From: Chloroflexota bacterium
Lineage (GTDB): Bacteria > Chloroflexota > Anaerolineae > J102
Direction of reading: 5' to 3'
Assembly: GCA_013152695.1 (NCBI GenBank)
Contig: JAADFV010000309.1
Coordinates: 1 to 23,930, forward strand
Length of the DNA stretch: 23,930 bases
Part shown: positions 7,374 to 15,761 of the stretch, piece after piece
How positions within the stretch are numbered: the stretch's first letter is position 1
How the letters are laid out: each line of letters opens with the position of its first letter
The notes under the pieces: model-generated
What the model was told of the DNA's origin: nothing
Seen by the model: only the letters and a program-made list of their open reading frames with translations
Database searches by the model: none
Program-made: the position numbers and the translations under genes

Positions 7374-8693
7374 ATGACAACGCGCCACGGGTTTTTCCGT
7401 TTAATCATATTCGCACTGATCCTAAACAGTATCGTTTTGGGTATGAGTCCAATCGCTCGTGCTCAATCAGGGCCCCTTGTCATCCACCTGCGTTATGAGG
7501 GTGCAGTTACGCCAGCGATGTTAGCCTATCTCGAAAGGGGTATTGCCTATGCGACAGAGAGAGATGCAGAGGCGTTGATCTTTTCTCTGGATACGCCAGG
7601 TGGATCTGTGGATGTGACACGGCAGATATCGCAGGCAATTCAGCAATCTTCTGTACCTGTGATTGTCTATGTCTCGCCGGCAAGAGCCTGGGCTGCCTCC
7701 GCCGGTACAATCATCACCTTATCAGGGCATCTGGCAGCCATGGCCCCTGAAACATTTATCGGTGCTGCTTCGCCGGTGGGATCGAGCGGTGAGGACCTTC
7801 CGGAAACGGCCAAGCGTAAATCAGAGGAGGCTTTGGCCGCTCTGGCGCGTTCGCTCGCGGAACGGCGGGGAGATGCGGCTGTGCAGTGGGCGGCAGAAAC
7901 GGTGCTTTCGGCGCAAGCATCTACGGCTGAGGAGGCTTTGGCTGTAGGCGCAATCGATGTCATTGCCGCGGATATTCCCGATCTTTTGCGACAACTCGAT
8001 GGGCGCCCTGTGCTGGTGCAGGGGAAAGAATACACCTTAAATCTTAGCGACGCTACAGTCGAGGAATTTGAGCTGAGTTGGATGGAGAAGTTGCTCGGAA
8101 TTTTAAGTAATCCTGCTGTGGCAGCGATCCTCCTAACGTTAGGCTTGAATGCTATCTTGTATGAGTTGAGCGCGCCGGGGGGATACGTTGCCGGTGCAAT
8201 CGGCGTTATTTCGATTTTACTCGCCTTCTATTCGTTGGGAACGATCGATGCTAATTATGCCGGCTTGGCCTTTATCGCTGTCGCATTCATCCTGTTCATC
8301 GTGGATTTGAAGGTGCACACAGGGGGAATCCTGACGGTGTCAGGTGTAGCCTCTTTAATCTTGGGATATGCCATGTTATTTAATACACCCTTTTTTGCTG
8401 TTCCCTGGGCTACGATTCTTGGTTTAGCTGCAGCCATGGGCCTTTTCGTGGCTGTGGTTTTACGGGCTGTCGTGAAAACACAGCGACAACCACCTTTTAT
8501 GGGGGGCGATGCCCTGGCGGGTAAACGTGGGCGCGCCCAAACAGTACTGGACCCCGAAGGGATGGTGTATGTACAAGGGGCTCTGTGGACGGCTACAGCT
8601 GTAGAAGGAGCCATCGATGCGGGTACTCCTATCGAAGTAGTGTCGCGCGATGGAAACCACCTCCTCGTTCGAGCCGTTTCTCCGCGTCAATAG
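7374..8693 (+). CDS. nfeD: NfeD-like membrane-bound serine protease (ClpP-class N-terminus)
   Basis: From the ATG at 7374 (TGAGGTG Shine-Dalgarno at 7361-7367) the protein has 439 residues. Its signal peptide has a likely cleavage after ARA (residues 28-30). A ClpP/SppA-like domain follows: DTPGGSVD at 73-80, and AASAGT with probable nucleophile Ser109. The general-base lysine is Lys147 or Lys149 in the TAKRKS segment. About four hydrophobic helices lie between residues 230 and 375, and a C-terminal OB-like NfeD domain ends the protein (GKRGRAQTVLDPEGMVYVQG). This is the full-length form, typified by archaeal PH1510, which cleaves stomatin; usually a stomatin gene is adjacent, but none is seen here. 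The GTG at 7365 is a less likely start because it sits inside the ribosome-binding site. Confidence 0.9.
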   Translation: MTTRHGFFRLIIFALILNSIVLGMSPIARAQSGPLVIHLRYEGAVTPAMLAYLERGIAYATERDAEALIFSLDTPGGSVDVTRQISQAIQQSSVPVIVYVSPARAWAASAGTIITLSGHLAAMAPETFIGAASPVGSSGEDLPETAKRKSEEALAALARSLAERRGDAAVQWAAETVLSAQASTAEEALAVGAIDVIAADIPDLLRQLDGRPVLVQGKEYTLNLSDATVEEFELSWMEKLLGILSNPAVAAILLTLGLNAILYELSAPGGYVAGAIGVISILLAFYSLGTIDANYAGLAFIAVAFILFIVDLKVHTGGILTVSGVASLILGYAMLFNTPFFAVPWATILGLAAAMGLFVAVVLRAVVKTQRQPPFMGGDALAGKRGRAQTVLDPEGMVYVQGALWTATAVEGAIDAGTPIEVVSRDGNHLLVRAVSPRQ

Positions 8694-8718
8694 AAGTGCG
8701 TCACGCTTAGGAACAAAA

Positions 8719-9483
8719 CTAGCTCGTATTATCTTTTTTAACGTGCCGGTCGAGAACATAGCCCATGGCACGTAACAGGCCTGCTTCTGCAGCTGTAGGA
8801 TGCGTACGGCGTAATAAGCGTTCGACTTTGATGCGTTTGGCTGGTTCTTGCCCCGGTTTGAAGAAGCCGGTACGGTCGAGCACGGTTAAAATGGATTCAA
8901 GCGCGTCATTGAATTCGGCTTCGGTGGCAGGAGGGTCTTTGGGATCGATGATCTTGGGAAGATGTTCCTGGCCAGCGTTGGCAGCCTGCCAAAGTTCATA
9001 AGCGATAATCAGTACAGCCTGGGCCAGGTTAAGGGATTGGTAATCGGGATTGGTGGGAATACTGACTTGGTAGTGGCAGCGCTGAACGACCTCATTGGGC
9101 AGTCCCCAATCCTCTCGTCCGAAAAGAATGGCTGGTGTTCCCACGCGGGTGTGGTCAAGGAGGCGAGGGGCCAGTTCTTTTGGTGTGAGTATTTCGGGCC
9201 CCAAGCGGCGAATACGCGTACTCGCTGCTACGGTGAGATTGACGTCGGTGAGGGCATCGGCCAAGTTATCGTAAAAGCGGATGGACTTTTGAAAGTTTTC
9301 ACTGCGATGGGCCGCAGCACTGATATGTTCGGGATCGTAACGTTTGGGCTTGACCAGACGTAGCTGACTCAGGCCCATGTTCATCATTGCGCGCACCACA
9401 CCGCCGATATTGGCCGGATTTTGCGGTTCGACCAGGACGATGATGATGTTGGAGAGAGAAAATGAGGGGGAGCGGTTTGTCAT
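8719..9483 (-). CDS. trmJ: TrmJ/LasT-like SPOUT RNA 2'-O-methyltransferase
   Basis: The protein has the three SpoU/TrmH-type motifs of a knotted SPOUT methyltransferase. Motif 1 is VEPQNPANIGGVVRAMMNMG, motif 2 is FGREDWGLPNE, and motif 3 is IPTNPDYQSLNLAQAV. These form the SAM-binding knot. The order and the C-terminal helical tail (residues about 175-250, with a KRIKVERLLRR segment) fit TrmJ, which methylates position 32 of certain tRNAs, or the LasT group. From the ATG at 9483 it has 254 residues; an in-frame ATG at 9531 would add 16 residues that look non-conserved. Neither start has a clear ribosome-binding site. It is convergent with nfeD and divergent from sdhA. The exact RNA target cannot be read from sequence. 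Confidence 0.85.
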   Translation of the reverse strand: MTNRSPSFSLSNIIIVLVEPQNPANIGGVVRAMMNMGLSQLRLVKPKRYDPEHISAAAHRSENFQKSIRFYDNLADALTDVNLTVAASTRIRRLGPEILTPKELAPRLLDHTRVGTPAILFGREDWGLPNEVVQRCHYQVSIPTNPDYQSLNLAQAVLIIAYELWQAANAGQEHLPKIIDPKDPPATEAEFNDALESILTVLDRTGFFKPGQEPAKRIKVERLLRRTHPTAAEAGLLRAMGYVLDRHVKKDNTS

Positions 9484-9609
9484 GAGGGCTGCGGGAGGGA
9501 TAATGTAGCGAAGGAAAGAGCGATGAGGCAAAGACTTGTTTACAAATTTTTTACTTCTGACCTGATCTATGTCAGTGCATGAATAGATGGTATTATAATA
9601 GAATACAAC

Positions 9610-9639
9610 TTGTACAGTTTGCTAGTTTACTGTGATAAT
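9610..9639 (+). promoter_or_regulatory. Candidate extended -10 promoter for sdhABCD
   Basis: TTGTAC (9610-9615) and an extended -10 TGTGATAAT (9631-9639) are separated by 18 bases, and the start codon of sdhA follows at 9668. A second -10-like TATAAT lies at 9594-9599 without a good -35, and a CTGAC/GTCAG inverted pair lies at 9557-9575. Confidence 0.4.
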
Positions 9640-9667
9640 CCTAAATCGTTCCAAAGGAAGGAACACT

Positions 9668-11461
9668 ATGACCAATGATGTAATCATACACGATGTCATT
9701 ATCGTTGGTGCGGGTCTGGCAGGCACTTGGGCCGCCATGACCGCTGCTGATGATGGCGTCAAGGATGTGGCGGTGCTTTCGAAGATACATCCTTTGCGCT
9801 CGCACAGTGGCGCCGCGCAAGGAGGCATTGCCGCCGCCCTCAACAATGTTCGCCCTGTTCCCGGGACAGGCCCCCGCGGCCCCCTCGAGCAAATACCGGA
9901 GGGCGACGAACTTGTCGATAGCTGGGAATTGCATATGTTCGACACGATCAAAGGATCGGACTGGCTGGGTGATCAGGACAAAATTGAAGTCATGGTCAAG
10001 GATGCTATCGATATCATCTACCAATATGAACACATGGGCTGTGTATTCAGCCGCACGCCCGATGGCCGCATTGCCCAGCGTCGCTTTGGCGGCCACAGTG
10101 CTCCCCGCGCGAATTACTCGGCCGACCGTACGGGCCACGTGCTTTTGCACACCATTCATGAGCAAGCACTCAAACACGGTGTACATTTTTATCCCGAATG
10201 GTATGTGATGGACTTGATCATCGAGGATAATAGTGTACGTGGGGTTGTGGCAATGGAAGTGCTCACCGGCGAAATTCGCACACTTCGTGCCAAAGCTGTG
10301 ATGTTTGCTACCGGTGGCTATGGGCGAGCATTCAAGATTACATCCAACGCCTTTGCTAACACGGGTGATGGGGTGGCTATTGCCTATGATGCCGGTGCAC
10401 CGTTGATGGATATGGAATTCGTGCAGTTTCATCCCACCGGCCTGTATCGTCATGGCATTCTCATGAGTGAGGCTTGTCGTGGTGAGGGCGGCTATCTCAT
10501 CAATAAAGATGGTGAGCGCTTCATGTCGAAATATGCGCCCGAGAAGATGGAGCTTGCCCCCCGCGATCTCGTCAGCCGGTCTGAACAAATTGAGATCGAC
10601 GAAGGGCGGGGAGTGATGGAGGATGGTCAGGGAATTTATCTGGATTTGCGACACTTGGGTGCCGAGAAGATCATGAAACGGTTACCTCAGATTCGCGAGC
10701 TCGCCATCAACTTTGCCGGTGTCGACCCCATTCTCGAACCGATTCCCATCCAGCCTACTGCCCATTACAGCATGGGCGGTATCCCCACCGACGTCGACGG
10801 CCAGGTTATTGCCGACGCCACAGGAAAGCCCCTCACCGGATTTTTCGCCGCGGGTGAGGTTGCCTGTGTGAGTGTCCATGGCGCCAATCGTCTCGGTACC
10901 AACAGCCTCCTCGAAGCCTCGGTCTTTGGTCGGCGGGCCGGACACGCCATCGCCAGGTTTATCAATAGCGGTGCTGAGCTCCTGCCTGTGACCGGAGATC
11001 CAGCAGAACGTAACCGCCAAGCCATTGCTGCCTTGATGAACGGTGATGGCAAGGAAAATGTGGAAGATATCGCGCAAGAGCTCAAAACGACAATGACGAA
11101 GAATTGTGGCATTTTCCGGAATGACACACAACTCAAGCAGGCCTTGCAAGATGTGAAAGAGTTACAAGAGCGCTTCAAGTCTGCGCGGGTGATGGACCGC
11201 AGCAAACGATTCAACACCGATGTCTTGGCTGCTCTGGAAACCAAACATTTGCTCACTTTCAGTGAAGTGATTGTGACCGGCGCGCTCAATCGGACTGAAA
11301 GTCGTGGCGCCCATTCTCGGACTGATTTCCCTAAACGTAACGATGAAGAATGGATGAAGCACACGGTTGCCTTAAAAGGAAAAGATGGCACGCCGCAATT
11401 GAGCTTCAAGGACGTCACTGTTTTCTGGGATCGATTCCCGCCCCAAGAACGGAAGTACTAA
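9668..11461 (+). CDS. sdhA: Succinate dehydrogenase/fumarate reductase flavoprotein subunit
   Basis: This is the catalytic FAD subunit that oxidises succinate to fumarate in the TCA cycle and passes electrons to the iron-sulfur subunit. From the ATG at 9668 (AGGAAGG Shine-Dalgarno at 9655-9661) it has 597 residues. It shows the dinucleotide fold [12 protein letters not shown], the covalent-FAD histidine region [15 protein letters not shown], the substrate-binding HPTGLY and RGEGGYLIN segments, and [10 protein letters not shown] plus [14 protein letters not shown] for the FAD C-terminal half. The length is typical. It is first of four genes sdhA-B-C-D. This order (flavoprotein first) differs from E. 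coli sdhCDAB. A fumarate reductase role cannot be excluded from sequence alone. Confidence 0.96.
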   Translation: MTNDVIIHDVIIVGAGLAGTWAAMTAADDGVKDVAVLSKIHPLRSHSGAAQGGIAAALNNVRPVPGTGPRGPLEQIPEGDELVDSWELHMFDTIKGSDWLGDQDKIEVMVKDAIDIIYQYEHMGCVFSRTPDGRIAQRRFGGHSAPRANYSADRTGHVLLHTIHEQALKHGVHFYPEWYVMDLIIEDNSVRGVVAMEVLTGEIRTLRAKAVMFATGGYGRAFKITSNAFANTGDGVAIAYDAGAPLMDMEFVQFHPTGLYRHGILMSEACRGEGGYLINKDGERFMSKYAPEKMELAPRDLVSRSEQIEIDEGRGVMEDGQGIYLDLRHLGAEKIMKRLPQIRELAINFAGVDPILEPIPIQPTAHYSMGGIPTDVDGQVIADATGKPLTGFFAAGEVACVSVHGANRLGTNSLLEASVFGRRAGHAIARFINSGAELLPVTGDPAERNRQAIAALMNGDGKENVEDIAQELKTTMTKNCGIFRNDTQLKQALQDVKELQERFKSARVMDRSKRFNTDVLAALETKHLLTFSEVIVTGALNRTESRGAHSRTDFPKRNDEEWMKHTVALKGKDGTPQLSFKDVTVFWDRFPPQERKY

Positions 11462-11470
11462 ATGGGGAAA

Positions 11471-11495
11471 CGTGAAACGACCTTGTTGTTTCACG
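11471..11495 (+). other. Hairpin in the sdhA-sdhB spacer
   Basis: CGTGAAAC (11471-11478) pairs perfectly with GTTTCACG (11488-11495) around a 9-base loop, 10 bases after the sdhA stop codon and before the sdhB ribosome-binding site. No poly-T follows, so mRNA stability or processing is a likelier role than termination. Confidence 0.5.
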
Positions 11496-11521
11496 GCTCC
11501 ATCACAGAGGAGTTATAGAAC

Positions 11522-12304
11522 ATGTCCAATAATGGCACTGAACGCATGGTAACTGTCCGCATCCAACGCTACAATCCTGAAGTCGACAAGAAACCGCACC
11601 TGCAGGAATATCAGGTGAAAATGACTGCCGGCATGACAGTACTGGATGCACTTCACGAGATCAAGACGCATCAGGATGGCAGCGTCACCTTCCGGCGCTC
11701 CTGCCGGCATGGCATTTGCGGCAGTTGCGCCATGAATATCAACGGGCGGAATACCCTCGCCTGCGAAACACCGCTGAAGAATGAAATTCATAAGGGTAAG
11801 ATCACCATTGCTCCCCTACCCTATCTGCCGGTGATTAAGGATTTGGTGGTGGACCGCTCCAGTTTCTGGAAGCAATACCTGCGAGTAAAGCCCTGGCTGA
11901 TTCCGCCGGAGGATGTACCGGAAAAAGAATTTCGGATGAGCCCGGCAGAGGTGGAAGCGCTGCATAACGCTGAAACCTGCATTATGTGTGGCGCCTGCTA
12001 TTCATCGTGTACGGTTATCGGTCTCAATAAGCGCTATATTGGGCCGCACGCTCTCTTGAAAGCGTTTATGAGGGTGTTAGACCCTCGTGATGCGGCCCCG
12101 GGGGAACGGCTGGCCGACCTCGATGGCGCTGATGGCGTCTACCGCTGCCATACCGTGTTCAATTGTATCGATGCCTGTCCTAAAGGACTGAATCCTACCC
12201 AGGCTATCGAAACACTGCGTAAATTGGCGCAGAAACGACAAAAGTTCGAAGCAGCTCGCCGGGAACGCCAAAAACACCTGAGCGAACCGATTCCTGCCAA
12301 GTAG
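11522..12304 (+). CDS. sdhB: Succinate dehydrogenase iron-sulfur subunit
   Basis: This 260-residue subunit carries three clusters that relay electrons from FAD to quinone. The N-terminal ferredoxin fold has the [2Fe-2S] ligands in SCRHGICGSCAMNINGRNTL plus the next cysteine. The C-terminal part has CIMCGACYSSC and CHTVFNCIDACPKG. These give the [4Fe-4S] and [3Fe-4S] ligand sets. A GAGGAG-type ribosome-binding site precedes the ATG at 11522. It follows sdhA after a 60-base spacer containing a hairpin. The C-terminal tail is charged (KRQKFEAARRERQK) and ordinary for the family. Confidence 0.96.
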   Translation: MSNNGTERMVTVRIQRYNPEVDKKPHLQEYQVKMTAGMTVLDALHEIKTHQDGSVTFRRSCRHGICGSCAMNINGRNTLACETPLKNEIHKGKITIAPLPYLPVIKDLVVDRSSFWKQYLRVKPWLIPPEDVPEKEFRMSPAEVEALHNAETCIMCGACYSSCTVIGLNKRYIGPHALLKAFMRVLDPRDAAPGERLADLDGADGVYRCHTVFNCIDACPKGLNPTQAIETLRKLAQKRQKFEAARRERQKHLSEPIPAK

Positions 12305-12399
12305 CATCACTGCCAGGTCGCTAATGTCATGATGGGCGTTCTTGCCTGATCTCGGCGTTGGTTTGAGTTTGGCCTGGCTGCTCCCAAGGAGTGATTCTC

Positions 12400-12753
12400 A
12401 TGTACAAAACCACTGGTTTTATTAGCTTCTTTCTACGCCGTCTTACCGGCATTGCCCTTGTGCTCTATCTTTTTCTGCACATCTGGGTGATTGGCTCTGC
12501 CAATGGTGGCCCCGAAGTATTCAATGCCCGGCTCGATTCCGTCCAGGGCCCCATCTACAAGCTATTCGAAATCGCATTGCTGGCAGCGGTAGTCTATCAT
12601 GCCTTTGACGGTATTCGCTTGCTCATTGTGCATTATTTCGACGTTACCGAATACCGGAAGAGTCTATTCTATGCTGCCTTTGTCGTGGCGGCCATCTTGA
12701 CCGTGGCTGGTGGCATTCCTTTGTTCTTGTTCATGTTGGAGGAGGCTGGCTGA
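12400..12753 (+). CDS. sdhC: Succinate dehydrogenase cytochrome b556-like membrane anchor, SdhC
   Basis: From the ATG at 12400, set by the AAGGAG Shine-Dalgarno at 12386-12391, the protein has 117 residues. It has three hydrophobic helices at about residues 14-34, 54-77 and 87-113. The start FFLRRLTGIALVLYLFLHIW matches the SdhC family RxTG motif, which helps form the quinone site. His27 lies in helix 1 and His67 (VVYHAFDGIRLLIVHY) in helix 2; either can be a heme ligand. The ORF-initial GTG at 12391 lies inside the ribosome-binding site and is unlikely. It sits between sdhB and sdhD, and its stop codon overlaps a perfect hairpin. Confidence 0.88.
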   Translation: MYKTTGFISFFLRRLTGIALVLYLFLHIWVIGSANGGPEVFNARLDSVQGPIYKLFEIALLAAVVYHAFDGIRLLIVHYFDVTEYRKSLFYAAFVVAAILTVAGGIPLFLFMLEEAG

Positions 12754-12774
12754 TTGAGGGAAGACTCAATCAGC
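12749..12774 (+). other. Hairpin across the sdhC stop codon
   Basis: A perfect 10-bp stem (GCTGATTGAG at 12749-12758 with CTCAATCAGC at 12765-12774) closes a 6-base GGAAGA loop and includes the sdhC stop codon. No poly-T tract follows, so it is probably an intercistronic stability element. Confidence 0.55.
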
Positions 12775-12818
12775 TTCGACCCCAACCTTTGCTTCTCACT
12801 TAATTAGGAGAACTTGTG

Positions 12819-13145
12819 ATGAGAGTTTTTCGAATGCAACGCTATAGCGCCATCGCCCTGCTCTTTTTTCTAACAATCCACATGATTGTGGTTCACTATC
12901 CGCCCTTCCATATCAATTTCGATAATATTCTTGTCCGCCTCGAAAATCCCGTATGGAAAGTAATCGATATACTTTTCCTGTTATCGGTGTTGATCCACGC
13001 TCTTACGGGGGCATATCAGGTAATCACAGATTTTGATCGTGCGTTTGATTATCGTAAGGGCCTGGCCTGGGCCGCAGTAGTCATCGGCGTTGTTGCTTTT
13101 ATTTACGGAGCTGCCACTATTTGGGCTTTCCAGGCTCCTGTTTGA
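12819..13145 (+). CDS. sdhD: Succinate dehydrogenase hydrophobic membrane anchor, SdhD
   Basis: From the ATG at 12819 (AGGAG at 12806-12810) the protein has 108 residues and three hydrophobic helices at about residues 9-28, 45-68 and 81-104. Histidines occur at 21 and 26 in helix 1 (LTIHMIVVHY) and at 60 in helix 2 (SVLIHALTGAYQ). The helix-2 histidine matches the usual SdhD heme ligand position. With SdhC it anchors the dehydrogenase in the membrane and forms the quinone site. It is the last gene of sdhABCD, and a long hairpin terminator follows 30 bases after its stop codon. The identity rests on context, size and topology, as SdhD sequences are poorly conserved. Confidence 0.85.
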   Translation: MRVFRMQRYSAIALLFFLTIHMIVVHYPPFHINFDNILVRLENPVWKVIDILFLLSVLIHALTGAYQVITDFDRAFDYRKGLAWAAVVIGVVAFIYGAATIWAFQAPV

Positions 13146-13175
13146 TTTTCTGTTATCGCGAACACGGCCTCAATA

Positions 13176-13244
13176 AAAATACCGATTCCACGAATTGCCT
13201 TGATCTCAGGTCTCCTGCTGGGCAATTCCTGGAATCGGTATTTT
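13176..13244. terminator. Long bidirectional hairpin terminator between sdhD and the MBL-fold gene
   Basis: A 24-bp inverted repeat with one mismatch (13176-13199 with 13221-13244) surrounds a 21-base loop. Both outer ends are A/T runs (AAAA at left, TTTT at right), so it can terminate transcription in both directions between the convergent sdhD and metallo-beta-lactamase genes. Confidence 0.85.
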
Positions 13245-13300
13245 ACTTTGTGGCAACGCGGAGGGCTCTGTGAAGGTGATCTCTTCTTTCTAAGCGGCCC

Positions 13301-14077
13301 TTATGCAAATAGCGTCAAACGATCCCCTGCCAACGGTGCTAAAATCCGACCTTCGAACTGTTCTGCGGCTTCCTGGATCCAGACCTCCCTATCTCCTGCC
13401 AGGCGATGCACCAGGGCCAGGCTTTGCACACCCGCTGCCTGGGCAATGGCCCCCGCCTGGCGGGCACTGGTGTGCATGGACAATTTCTCCATGCCGAGGG
13501 TTTCGGCGATGGTTGCTTCGTGAATCAATAAATCAGCGCCTTGCGCCAGCGCGATGATCTTCTCTGTGGGAGCAGTATCACCGGAATAAACTACGCTAAA
13601 GTGTGGCTGTGTCTTTGTTTCGGCAAAATCCAAGCGCAGGGCATAGGCGGGCAGTCCGCTATGGTTGGCAGGAGCAAGACGGGCACTCACGCCCGCTACC
13701 GCGGGGAGGGGCTGGGTGCGCTGAGGAAAGAGGGGATGAAGGATCATCTCGTCGCTGAGGGTCTCGGCAAAACCCGGATACACGACTTCGAGGAGATTTT
13801 TCCAGGCGGCCAGAACGAGAGGGGCAGCCATAAAGGTACGGCGGCGGTGGTAGAACATAAAAATGGGACTACCTAGAGTATGATCACCATGTTGATGGCT
13901 GAAATAAACATGACTGATCTCGTCCGGGGAGACACCGGCACGGTCGAGCTGCATGAAGATGGCCGGGCCTGCGTCCAGCAAAATTCGGGAAGGTCCATGT
14001 TGAATCAGTAAAGCGGTGTGATCGCCGGGAACGGCAGGGCGAATGGCACCAACGCCAAGAAAAATGAGTTCAGTCAT
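13301..14077 (-). CDS. RNase Z-like metallo-beta-lactamase fold hydrolase
   Basis: The 258-residue protein shows the MBL-fold metal motif HQHGDH at residues 61-66, followed by later metal ligands in VYSGDTAPTE and a late LVHRLAGD segment. The N-terminus LGVGAIRPAVPGDHTALLI and the SARQAGAIAQAAGVQ region resemble the ribonuclease Z / arylsulfatase-like subgroup. The late histidine is followed by RLAGD rather than the usual tRNase Z FSSRY. Membership of the RNase Z-like family is clear; true tRNA 3'-processing is not. It is a single gene, convergent with sdhD, and begins 35 bases after the terminator that closes the long minus-strand cluster. Confidence 0.82.
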   Translation of the reverse strand: MTELIFLGVGAIRPAVPGDHTALLIQHGPSRILLDAGPAIFMQLDRAGVSPDEISHVYFSHQHGDHTLGSPIFMFYHRRRTFMAAPLVLAAWKNLLEVVYPGFAETLSDEMILHPLFPQRTQPLPAVAGVSARLAPANHSGLPAYALRLDFAETKTQPHFSVVYSGDTAPTEKIIALAQGADLLIHEATIAETLGMEKLSMHTSARQAGAIAQAAGVQSLALVHRLAGDREVWIQEAAEQFEGRILAPLAGDRLTLFA

Positions 14078-14111
14078 GTTATTTACAGGGAGTAAGGCGA
14101 GTCAAAGAAAG

Positions 14112-14166
14112 AGGACACGAACGAAGGTGTGAGACGATCTGTCTTGTTATCGTTCGTTCGTGTCCT
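14112..14166 (-). terminator. Terminator at the end of the carbamoyltransferase/PLP cluster
   Basis: A perfect 14-bp stem (AGGACACGAACGAA at 14112-14125 with its complement at 14153-14166) around a 27-base loop lies 30 bases after the stop codon of the minus-strand PLP enzyme gene. On the minus strand it is followed by a T-rich CTTTCTTTG stretch. Confidence 0.7.
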
Positions 14167-14195
14167 TTGATTCCATTGTTCGAGACAGTGGCTCG

Positions 14196-15683
14196 TTAAA
14201 GTTCGTCGAGCAGGCCGACACGACGATTGAATTCCTCGATTAGGGCATCGATTTCGTCGGTATGGCCATGGATACTGCTCCAGTAATCATCATCGTACCA
14301 CTGTGCCTGGATTTCGTCATAAGTTTTACCTTGTTGCTCTACCCAGGTGAAGTACTTGAGATTGTGGATACGGCGACGATCCTCGTAGGTCAGTTCTTTG
14401 AGGTGATCGGTATTGGCGCCCAGGAGATAGCGATGGAAGCGAGCGGCCGCGTCCAGTGGGGTGAACTCGCCTTCTTTTTCGCGGTACTCATCGATACGAC
14501 TGGTGTACATTTCCATCGAGTCGGTAGCCACAGTCATAATGATATCATTGGGGCCCATTTCGTAGTACTTGGCCATCTTGATCGCAGCCAACATGTTGGC
14601 AATGCTGGAAATGCCGAGCAGGGGTAGTTTTTCGACAAAGTCGGCGGGCACACCCTGATCGATCAGATATTGTTGTCCCACAGGCTCATTGAACAAGCGC
14701 ATGAGGCCGATGGTGGCAGCATCATCGATGGCGATGACCATGTCGGTGTTCTTGACGTTGTGAATCCAGGGCACATGCTTGTCACCGATACCCTCGATGC
14801 GGTGGGCTCCAAAACCATTTTCCAGCAGGGTGGGGCATTGCAGAGCTTCGCTGGCCGCAATCTTGCTGGTGGGGAACTGATCTTTCATGTAGTCGCCCGA
14901 GGCCAGGGTGCCGCCCGAGCCGGTGTTCAAGGCGACGCCGCGATAGGTGTCGTCTGGGCCCATGATCTGCTCCAGCACTTCCACCATGGCCGGGCCGGTG
15001 ATCTCATAGTGCCAAAGGTAGTTACCAAACTCATCGAACTGGTTGAAGATGACTACATCCTCGCCCGACTGACGCAGTTCCCAGCATTTGTCGAAGATTT
15101 CTTTGACATTACTCTCGGAACCAGGTGTCGCAATCACTTCGCCTGCTACCTGGGCCAGCCAATCGAAGCGCTCTTTACTCATTTCTTCGGGGAGGATGGC
15201 GATGGATTGGCAGGCAAGGAGGTTGGAGTCATAGGCGCCACCACGGCAATAGTTGCCGGTAGAGGGCCAGACGGCCTTTTGGGTGGTGGGATCGAACTGG
15301 CCGGTGACCAGGCGGGGAACCAGACAGCCAAAGGCAGCCCCGACTTTATGGGCGCCGGTGGGGAACCATTTGCCTACGAGGGTGACGATGCGGGCATCGA
15401 TACCGGTCAATTCCTTGGGGAATTCGATGAAATTGACGCCATCGAAACCGCCACCACTGGCTTTAGGTTCGTTTTTCCAGGTGATGCGGAAGAGATTGAG
15501 AGGGTTGAGATCCCACAAGCCGACATCTTTCAGCTTTTCTTTGATCTTATCAGGGATCAGTTCGGGGTTCTTTTGTTGCTTGAAGGTTGGAATGATGATC
15601 TTACGCTCGCGGGCCCGCTCGATCGCGTGCTCCAGGGCGGTTTCGTCGTGAATTGTGAGGTCAATCAGATTATATTTTGACAT
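14196..15683 (-). CDS. TrpB-like fold-type II PLP-dependent enzyme (uncharacterised family)
   Basis: This is a 495-residue enzyme of the tryptophan synthase beta fold. The likely PLP lysine is Lys113 in TGAHKVGAA, the context seen in TrpB (TGAHKIN). STGNYCRGG at 141-149 is the usual substrate/phosphate loop, and GSGGT at 255-259 is the PLP-phosphate glycine loop. It is longer than TrpB (about 400) and lacks TrpB-specific features that I can recognise. Such proteins are usually annotated only as pyridoxal-phosphate dependent enzyme. It is the last gene of the minus-strand cluster with a threonine-synthase-like enzyme, carbamate kinase and two transcarbamylases. A beta-elimination/replacement reaction on the amino acid freed by decarbamoylation is an inference. 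78 bases separate it from the gene before. Confidence 0.75.
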   Translation of the reverse strand: MSKYNLIDLTIHDETALEHAIERARERKIIIPTFKQQKNPELIPDKIKEKLKDVGLWDLNPLNLFRITWKNEPKASGGGFDGVNFIEFPKELTGIDARIVTLVGKWFPTGAHKVGAAFGCLVPRLVTGQFDPTTQKAVWPSTGNYCRGGAYDSNLLACQSIAILPEEMSKERFDWLAQVAGEVIATPGSESNVKEIFDKCWELRQSGEDVVIFNQFDEFGNYLWHYEITGPAMVEVLEQIMGPDDTYRGVALNTGSGGTLASGDYMKDQFPTSKIAASEALQCPTLLENGFGAHRIEGIGDKHVPWIHNVKNTDMVIAIDDAATIGLMRLFNEPVGQQYLIDQGVPADFVEKLPLLGISSIANMLAAIKMAKYYEMGPNDIIMTVATDSMEMYTSRIDEYREKEGEFTPLDAAARFHRYLLGANTDHLKELTYEDRRRIHNLKYFTWVEQQGKTYDEIQAQWYDDDYWSSIHGHTDEIDALIEEFNRRVGLLDEL

Positions 15684-15761
15684 GGTGAGTCCTTGCAGGA
15701 AGTGCTTAGAGTGGTGGGTAAAATACTGAAATAGGGGCGGTGTTTTAGGCGGGTGAGATGG

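Noticed and set aside
9541..9640. TTTAC motifs upstream of sdhA as further octamer repeats
   Set aside because: They are isolated, without the 8-bp periodicity or the GTAAACCA context.
9641..10654. 337-residue minus-strand open frame opposite sdhA
   Set aside because: It is an antisense shadow of a highly conserved flavoprotein gene, with no ribosome-binding site and no family resemblance.
14670..15680. 336-residue plus-strand open frame opposite the TrpB-like gene
   Set aside because: It is an antisense shadow with low-complexity composition; the minus strand carries clear PLP-enzyme motifs.
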